NCBI RefSeq assembly: GCF_025060375.1
Contig: NZ_JANXCG010000090.1
Location: forward strand, 1 to 53,088
Length of the DNA stretch: 53,088 nucleotides
Direction of reading: 5' to 3'
DNA from: Meiothermus sp.
Lineage (GTDB): Bacteria; Deinococcota; Deinococci; Deinococcales; Thermaceae
Each line of letters opens with the position of its first letter. Within the stretch, counting starts at the first letter, position 1. Shown here in pieces: positions 48,585 through 53,088 of the stretch. The notes below the pieces were generated by a model, which was not told where the DNA came from, searched no databases, and saw nothing but the letters and a program-made list of their open reading frames with translations. Made by a program: the position numbers and the translations under genes.

Positions 48585-48612
48585 ACGGTAGTTGGCTTGG
48601 GTGAGAGGTCAA
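48585..48612 (-). promoter_or_regulatory. SLH gene promoter (TTGACC-16-TACCGT)
   Basis: Minus-strand TTGACC (48612-48607) and TACCGT (48590-48585), 16 bases apart. Predicted start near 48578 puts the GGGGTT hairpin at the very end of the leader. Confidence 0.45.
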
Positions 48613-48714
48613 ACGAGCCTTTTCTAAAGGGGATTTAGAGCCCCATCACTCACTTCACATTCGCAACCACAGCCAAGTGAAGGTTGAATAAAGCCCTCTA
48701 AAGGCCCCTGCCCG

Positions 48715-48720
48715 TATACT
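48715..48720 (+). promoter_or_regulatory. -10 box (TATACT) of the LysM/NlpC gene
   Basis: TATACT lies 35 bases before the ATG at 48756, so this mRNA has a leader, and GGGAGGG provides a ribosome site. The gap 48547-48755 holds only these two promoters. Confidence 0.5.
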
Positions 48721-48755
48721 GGGCAAAATGCCCTAAAGGCGGGAGGGCACCCAGC

Positions 48756-49583
48756 ATGCGCAAAGCCACACTCGCTCCTTGGCTCTTGGGTTTGGCGCTG
48801 GCCCAAAGTGCCCAGACGTACACGGTTCAGCGGGGAGACACCCTCTACTCCATCGCGCGACGGCACGAGACCACGGTGGAAACCCTAATGCAGCTCAACC
48901 AGCTTCAGAGCTCTGCCCTGCGCGTGGGACAGGTGCTGGTGCTCCCCTCCAAGCCCGTGTTGCACACAGTCCAGCGGGGGGAGACCCTCTATTCCATCGC
49001 TCGCCGGTACGGCTCAAGCGTGGAGGCCATCCAGAGGGAAAACGATCTCAGCAGCACCACCATAGCCCCAGGCCAGGTGCTCCGAGTCCCCCAAGGGGCT
49101 TTGACGTCGGCCCCACCCCCAGGGGGCGCTTCGGCCATCCCGACCCACCCTGTCCCGCTGCCCTCGGAGCCTGTCCTCCCTAGCGACACCGACTACAATC
49201 CTCAGCATCCCCTGGTCTTGGTGGTGCTCAAGTACCTAGGGCTGCCCTATGTGTTCGGGGCCAGCTCTGACCGGGCGGTGGACTGTTCCGCCTTCGTGCA
49301 GCAGGTCTTCTCTGAAATCGGCATCCGGCTGCCCCGCACCAGCCAGGAGCAGTGGGCAGCCTTTCCCACTGTGCAGGGGGCTTTACGCCAAGGCGACCTG
49401 GTGTTCTTCAGCTTCGGAGGGAGGGTCGTTGACCACGTGGGCATCTATCTAGGCCGTGGGGTCTTTGCCCATGCCAACAGCTACGGCAGCCGAGTGGTTG
49501 TTGAGAGCCTGGACAGCCCTTTCTACAAGCGGGTCTACCGCGGAGCCAAGCGGGTGGAGGCCCTGCAGGGCGCAGGACCCTAA
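48756..49583 (+). CDS. Peptidoglycan hydrolase, two LysM plus NlpC/P60
   Basis: 275 residues. Signal peptide (MRKATLAPWLLGLALAQSAQ), LysM 1 (TYTVQRGDTLYSIARRHETT) and LysM 2 (HTVQRGETLYSIARRYGSS) bind glycan. The proline-rich linker (about 118-145) leads to an NlpC/P60 domain with C177 (VDCSAFVQ), H227 (DHVGIYLG) and H239 (FAHANS). It cleaves peptide stems in peptidoglycan in the periplasm. Divergent from the SLH gene, another cell-wall component. Confidence 0.95.
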   Translation: MRKATLAPWLLGLALAQSAQTYTVQRGDTLYSIARRHETTVETLMQLNQLQSSALRVGQVLVLPSKPVLHTVQRGETLYSIARRYGSSVEAIQRENDLSSTTIAPGQVLRVPQGALTSAPPPGGASAIPTHPVPLPSEPVLPSDTDYNPQHPLVLVVLKYLGLPYVFGASSDRAVDCSAFVQQVFSEIGIRLPRTSQEQWAAFPTVQGALRQGDLVFFSFGGRVVDHVGIYLGRGVFAHANSYGSRVVVESLDSPFYKRVYRGAKRVEALQGAGP

Positions 49584-49595
49584 CCCAAGCGCAGC

Positions 49596-49793
49596 TCAGT
49601 CCGTCCCCATCTGCGGCTGGCCCAAAACCAGCAGCAGAGCCTGGGCTTGCTCGAGCCTCTCCAGGAAGTAGCTCGAGCCGTTCTCGCTCAAGGCCTTGTA
49701 CTCCCCTTTCTCCGGGTTTATCTGCACCGCCACCACCCGACGGGCCTCGACAAAGGCCTGGGCCCAGGGCAGGTAGTCCTCAATCCTGCGCAT
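49596..49793 (-). CDS. Small hypothetical protein
   Basis: About 65 residues from the ATG at 49793 (MRRIEDYLPWAQAFVEARRV). No domain recognised; it looks like a compact alpha/beta protein with an N-terminal amphipathic helix. Support comes from the leaderless box TATTTT 7 bases upstream and good codon bias. It lies 12 bases from the convergent LysM/NlpC gene. Confidence 0.55.
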   Translation of the reverse strand: MRRIEDYLPWAQAFVEARRVVAVQINPEKGEYKALSENGSSYFLERLEQAQALLLVLGQPQMGTD

Positions 49794-49800
49794 ACCCCCC

Positions 49801-49806
49801 AAAATA
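49801..49806 (-). promoter_or_regulatory. -10 box (TATTTT) of the small hypothetical gene
   Basis: Minus-strand TATTTT ends 7 bases before the ATG at 49793. Confidence 0.4.
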
Positions 49807-49920
49807 GCCCCTCCTCCAGACGAAAAAGGGGGAATTTGGACAGGAAAACCCCGTCACGCGTTTCTAAGGGGGCAGGAAAGCACGCTGTGGTTGAGCCAGG
49901 GGGAATGCCTTTTCGCACAC

Positions 49921-49953
49921 GGCAACCCCCAGCGTAAACTTCACGCTGTTGCC
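49921..49953 (-). terminator. Hairpin in the gap downstream of sufU
   Basis: Outer GGCAAC / GTTGCC and inner AGCGT / ACGCT stems with a short bulge, about 56 bases after the SufU stop. No T-run, so termination is unproven. The rest of 49794-50008 shows no gene. Confidence 0.3.
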
Positions 49954-50008
49954 AATCCACCCAAGGCGCAGCCCCACGCCCAGCAGGTCGTCGGAGCGGG
50001 CGGGGCAC

Positions 50009-50440
50009 CTAGCCCCCGGCCACCTCGCGGGCGGCCTGCTCGAGGGCGTTCCAGGCTAGGGTGGCGCACTTGACCCGGGCCGGGAGCTTATGCACGCCGG
50101 ACAAAGCCGCCAGGTCGCCCAGCTCAGGGGCTGGCGGAGCCCCGTCCACCACCATAGCCTTGAATTTCCGCTCCAACGCCAGGGCTTCTTCCCAGGTCTT
50201 CCCCTTCACTAGCTCGGTCATCAGCGAAGCCGAGGCCTGGGAGATGGCGCAACCCTGACCCAGGAAGCGCAGGTCGGTAATGCGCTGGCCATCGGTTTCA
50301 ATCTGCAGCTCCACCTGATCGCCGCAGGAGGGGTTCTCCCCTTTTACCCTGAGCCGGGCCCCGGGCAGCTCGCCGTGGTTCTGGGGGCTTTTGTAGTGGC
50401 GCAGGATAATCTCCCGATAGAGCTCCTCGAGCAGACCCAT
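50009..50440 (-). CDS. Fe-S cluster scaffold, SufU/IscU type
   Basis: About 143 residues. Three scaffold cysteines lie in NPSCGDQVEL, GQGCAISQASASLM and VKCATLAWNAL, with the conserved Asp after the first. The extra segment between the second and third Cys is the SufU hallmark. It receives sulfur from SufS and builds or accepts clusters; SufS is not in this window. Start is ATG at 50440, 6 bases after CATAAT; a longer frame overlapping the aldo/keto reductase is rejected. Confidence 0.92.
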   Translation of the reverse strand: MGLLEELYREIILRHYKSPQNHGELPGARLRVKGENPSCGDQVELQIETDGQRITDLRFLGQGCAISQASASLMTELVKGKTWEEALALERKFKAMVVDGAPPAPELGDLAALSGVHKLPARVKCATLAWNALEQAAREVAGG

Positions 50441-50446
50441 ACCCCT

Positions 50447-50452
50447 ATTATG
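50447..50452 (-). promoter_or_regulatory. -10 box (CATAAT) of sufU
   Basis: Minus-strand CATAAT ends 6 bases before the ATG and overlaps the TAA stop of the upstream aldo/keto reductase gene. Confidence 0.45.
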
Positions 50453-51377
50453 CGCCCTCCAATGGAGCGGCCTCCTCGAGGCGAGCCCGGTCCTCCGCGT
50501 CCAGGCGGAAGCGCAGGGCCCCGGCGTTGGCCTCAGCCTGCAAAGCACTCTTGGCCCCGGGAATGGGCAGGGTTCCCTGCTCGATGCACCAGCGCAGGGC
50601 CACCTGGGCAGGGGTGGCGCCGTGCTTCTGGGCGATTGCGCGAAGGGTGTGGAGCAGGTGGGGAATGCGGGCCTTGTGACGAGCGTAGCGCTGGGCCCGG
50701 TAACGGCCGGGCGGGGGTTTTTCCAGGCTGTACTTACCGGTGAGCCAGCCCATGGCCAAGGGGCTGTAGGCCATGAGCACCACCCCCTCAGCGCGCATAG
50801 CCCCCAGGAGCCCGCTCCGCTCAGGCCCTCGCTCCAGGAGGTGGTACTCCACCTGGTTGGCCGCCAGGGGCACCCTATGGCGGGAGAGCACCCCGGCCAC
50901 CCGCTCGAGCTGCCCCAGATTGCAGTTGGAAACCCCCACCGCTCGAGCCAACCCCTGCTCATATGCCTCCGCCAGCGACTCGGCCCACTGCTCCAGCGGC
51001 ACCGGCTTCCAGGGCCAGTGCAGGAGGTAGAGGTCCAGGCGGGGTAGCCCCAGGCGGGCCAGACTCCCCCGCAGGGCCGACAGGAGGGCCCTGCGGGAAA
51101 AACGCCAGGGGTAGGGGAAAAATTTGCTCACCAGAAGGGGCTTGGGTTCGTAAGCGCGGTAGCACTCACCCAGGAGCCGCTCGGAAAGGCCAAACCCATA
51201 GACCTCGGCGCTGTCAAACAACCGCACCCCACCTTTCAGGGCCGCCCGGTAGGCCAGCCGGACATCCTCCTCGCGGTAGCCCCCGCCGTAGCCCCAGATG
51301 AGCCGGTCCCCCCACTGCCAGGTACCCAGGCCCAAGGGGGGGACCGGTGGTAGGCCTGGAATCTGGATCGCCTCCAC
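50448..51377 (-). CDS. Aldo/keto reductase
   Basis: About 309 residues of the NADPH-dependent AKR barrel. The catalytic tetrad is visible: Asp and Tyr in LFDSAEVYGFG, Lys in PLLVSKFF, His in LYLLHWPW. The NADP-binding end is PIPGAKSALQAEANAGAL. VGVSNCNLGQL is the usual substrate-side strand. GTG at 51377 is chosen because TAGGCT lies 6 bases upstream; the TTG two codons earlier is the alternative. Substrate unknown. Confidence 0.92.
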   Translation of the reverse strand: MEAIQIPGLPPVPPLGLGTWQWGDRLIWGYGGGYREEDVRLAYRAALKGGVRLFDSAEVYGFGLSERLLGECYRAYEPKPLLVSKFFPYPWRFSRRALLSALRGSLARLGLPRLDLYLLHWPWKPVPLEQWAESLAEAYEQGLARAVGVSNCNLGQLERVAGVLSRHRVPLAANQVEYHLLERGPERSGLLGAMRAEGVVLMAYSPLAMGWLTGKYSLEKPPPGRYRAQRYARHKARIPHLLHTLRAIAQKHGATPAQVALRWCIEQGTLPIPGAKSALQAEANAGALRFRLDAEDRARLEEAAPLEGA

Positions 51378-51383
51378 GCGCAA

Positions 51384-51389
51384 AGCCTA
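51384..51389 (-). promoter_or_regulatory. -10 box (TAGGCT) of the aldo/keto reductase gene
   Basis: Minus-strand TAGGCT ends 6 bases before the GTG and begins with the TAG stop of the upstream kinase. Confidence 0.4.
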
Positions 51390-52856
51390 CCAGGCTGGGC
51401 GAGGTCCGGTCTGTGGCCCCTGCCCCTCCTGCTGGGTGGCATCGAAATAGGCCTCCTGTAGGCGGTCTACGATGACCTCAATCCCTTTATCAATAGCCCG
51501 GTCCAGGTTCTCCGCCGGAATGAGGGGTATCCCCGCCCCCCGGGCCAGCTCCACCAGGTGCTGCTGAATCAGGCGTATCTCGCTGAAGTGCTCGGTGTAG
51601 ACGCTGCTCAAGCGCGACCCTCCGGTCTCCCGTTCCCGCAGTGCAAAGCGATCCCGGTGCAGGTTCTCATCCTCCAGCACCAGCATGATCGGAATCTGAA
51701 TCACCTCGCTTTGGTACTGGTGGGTCATGTAGCCCGGCACCACGTGGACCCCCTCCACCACCAGCGACGTCCGCTCCCGAGCACTGCGCTCCTGGATAGC
51801 CCTGAGGCCCACCGCCACCCGCGAAACCTGGTCCCAAAAACCCTGCATCACCAAAGCGGCGCTGGGCTCGCTGTCGTAAGGGGTGGTCAGGGCGCGCCAA
51901 GAGTCAAAGCTACTGGTATGGAGGGTGGGCAGCAGGTCTTTGGGGATTGTGGCCCGCAAAATTTCCCGCACCGCGTCGGTGGAAATCAGGCGGGTAATGC
52001 CCAGGCGGTAGGCCAGGGCCGACGCCAGCACGCTCTTACCCACCCCCGCCACCCCGCCAATCAGGAGGTGCACCGGTTTTACCGCCCTACGAATGTTGCG
52101 CAGAAGGTGGTAGCGCCGGGCCACCTCCTCTCCCGCCACCTCCATCAGCTCCTCTGCCACCGTGCGGCGCAGGTAGTCCCGCTTGACCACGGTGGAGCCC
52201 GCCTCCCGCAGGCGCCGCTCCACGTCTCGAGCCAGCCGGTAGGCCGTGTCCGGCGACAGCCCAACCGCCATGACCGACTGGGCCAGCACCCCTTTGGAAA
52301 AGGGCACCCTGGGCTCACCCTCGGCTTCTTCCACAAAAATCTCCCCTGCCAACGCCTGCCGCCCAGCGTAACGGGCCTTTGCCGCCGGACCAAACAGCTC
52401 CTCTATCTCGGCCGCAATCCGCCTTTCCAGTTCGTCGGCATCAATTGAGCGGACACCGCTGCGGCGGAGGCGGGCCTCCACCGCTCGAGCCAGGGTGTGC
52501 GCCTCGCGCATGGAGAACCCCGCGTCCTCCAGGCTGCGGGCCAGCACTCCCTTGGAGAAGGGCCGCTTGCGGTACCCTTCCCGAACCACGATGTCCTCAA
52601 AGGCCTGGGTCTGTCTCCGCAAACGCTCGGCCAGGTCGGGGCCAAAGTTCCTCTCCACCTCCCGAACCAGCATTTTCTTTAGGGCTTGGGCAGTGATTTC
52701 AGGCCTCTTTCTGGACCTGAGCTGCTCCTCAATGGTGTGGGCCACCGAGAGGGCGGCCTCCATCCCAATCCCGGCCATCATCATGGACTCCACCAGAAGC
52801 CCCTTGGAAAAAGGCCAGCGGAATCCCCCCGGCGTCTTGATGAACACCTCGCGCAC
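51387..52856 (-). CDS. 2-phosphoglycerate kinase-like P-loop protein with three ATP-cones
   Basis: About 489 residues from the GTG at 52856. Three ATP-cone-like repeats, each with the pentapeptide PFSKG at 15, 99 and 185, fill residues 1-260. They are followed by a P-loop GGVAGVGKSVLA (K274) and a kinase domain (LISTDAVREILRATIPKDLL, VVEGVHVVPGYM, then FSEIRLIQQHLVELA). The second half resembles archaeal 2-phosphoglycerate kinase, which makes 2,3-bisphosphoglycerate. Archaeal forms usually carry fewer cones. The bacterial substrate is uncertain. The longer start at 52970 is rejected because it runs into the tRNA gene. Confidence 0.82.
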   Translation of the reverse strand: MREVFIKTPGGFRWPFSKGLLVESMMMAGIGMEAALSVAHTIEEQLRSRKRPEITAQALKKMLVREVERNFGPDLAERLRRQTQAFEDIVVREGYRKRPFSKGVLARSLEDAGFSMREAHTLARAVEARLRRSGVRSIDADELERRIAAEIEELFGPAAKARYAGRQALAGEIFVEEAEGEPRVPFSKGVLAQSVMAVGLSPDTAYRLARDVERRLREAGSTVVKRDYLRRTVAEELMEVAGEEVARRYHLLRNIRRAVKPVHLLIGGVAGVGKSVLASALAYRLGITRLISTDAVREILRATIPKDLLPTLHTSSFDSWRALTTPYDSEPSAALVMQGFWDQVSRVAVGLRAIQERSARERTSLVVEGVHVVPGYMTHQYQSEVIQIPIMLVLEDENLHRDRFALRERETGGSRLSSVYTEHFSEIRLIQQHLVELARGAGIPLIPAENLDRAIDKGIEVIVDRLQEAYFDATQQEGQGPQTGPRPAW

Positions 52857-52862
52857 GACACA

Positions 52863-52868
52863 AGTTTG
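52863..52868 (-). promoter_or_regulatory. -10 box (CAAACT) of the ATP-cone kinase gene
   Basis: Minus-strand CAAACT ends 6 bases before the GTG at 52856 and overlaps the -35 of the divergent tRNA promoter. Confidence 0.45.
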
Positions 52869-52895
52869 ACACACCCTCGCGGCAGGTGCTAACCT
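52866..52895 (+). promoter_or_regulatory. tRNA-Cys/tRNA-Val promoter (TTGACA-18-TAACCT)
   Basis: TTGACA at 52866-52871 and TAACCT at 52890-52895, 18 bases apart, about 30 bases upstream of the tRNA-Cys 5-prime end. Confidence 0.6.
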
Positions 52896-52925
52896 AACTC
52901 TGCTGGCCGAGGCAGGGCCGTGGGT

Positions 52926-53000
<75 letters not shown>

Positions 53001-53007
53001 GAAACGA

Positions 53008-53084
53008 GGGCGCGTAGCTCAGATGGCTAGAGCACTACCTTGACACGGTAGGGGTCGTTGGTTCAAGTCCAATCGCGCCCACCA
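53008..53084 (+). tRNA. tRNA-Val (anticodon GAC)
   Basis: 77 bases including CCA. Acceptor arms GGGCGCG / CGCGCCC pair fully. The anticodon stem CTACC / GGTAG holds TTGACAC with GAC. T-arm TTGG..CCAA around TTCAAGT. It follows tRNA-Cys after 7 bases and is probably co-transcribed. Confidence 0.95.
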
Positions 53085-53088
53085 GGTC

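Noticed and set aside
50441-50962. Longer start for the SufU gene
   Set aside because: It overlaps most of the aldo/keto reductase in another frame; SufU homology begins at 50440.

Overview
The window looks like chromosome from a thermophilic member of Deinococcus-Thermus, most likely Meiothermus or a close relative. The evidence is threefold. First, GC-rich coding sequence with frequent CTCGAG. Second, a Lon-like protease whose catalytic Ser and Lys fall at residues 582 and 625, the numbers I recall for Meiothermus taiwanensis LonC. Third, about twenty genes preceded by a TANNNT -10 box only 6-9 bases from the start codon, the leaderless style of this phylum. I saw no IS element, CRISPR array or rRNA. 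The window ends in a tRNA-Cys / tRNA-Val pair.

Layout. 1-450: decayed remnants of two unrelated genes. 531-5249: a plus-strand operon of amylosucrase-like GH13, alpha-glucosidase GH13, LMW phosphatase and fructosamine/ribulosamine kinase. 5246-8508: a minus-strand LUD / MoxR-type AAA+ / VWA operon. 8603-18818: a minus-strand sugar-uptake region (LacI repressor, substrate-binding protein, two permeases, two ATPases, MFS transporter, GH3 beta-glucosidase); its ABC and LacI part is visibly less GC-rich than its surroundings. 18893-21711: hemerythrin, a small membrane protein, endonuclease III and prolyl-tRNA synthetase. 21941-26647: a subtilisin-like lipoprotein with a terminator, a GNAT acetyltransferase, alanine racemase and a small unknown. 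26709-29080: glgC, SagB-like oxidoreductase and gamma-glutamylcyclotransferase. 29170-37217: LonC, DUF456, glutaredoxin-like, Lgt, ManA, carboxylesterase, GlcE-like and an alpha/beta hydrolase. 37214-39734: Fur-family regulator, then lipB-lipA-DUF3054. 39894-47210: FAD oxidoreductase, NYN protein, topA-cupin, pgi, a small membrane protein and an MFS transporter. 47284-52856: SLH outer-membrane protein, LysM/NlpC hydrolase, a small unknown, SufU/IscU scaffold, aldo/keto reductase and a kinase with three ATP-cones. 52926-53084: tRNAs.

How the genes work together. Carbohydrate handling is the main theme: sucrose and alpha-glucan chemistry, glycogen precursor synthesis (GlgC), hexose-phosphate interconversion (Pgi, ManA), probable beta-glucoside import and hydrolysis, and a probable deglycation pair downstream of the alpha-glucan enzymes. 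The rest is envelope maintenance and housekeeping.

The genome is very compact. Many operon joints are 4-base ATGA or GTGA overlaps, and several convergent pairs share a CTAG or CTAA stop. The longest gene-free gaps are about 200-230 bases (21712-21940, 48547-48755, 49794-50008) and are described as features. Several start codons were moved from the longest ORF to the codon 6-9 bases after a -10 box or to an operon overlap.
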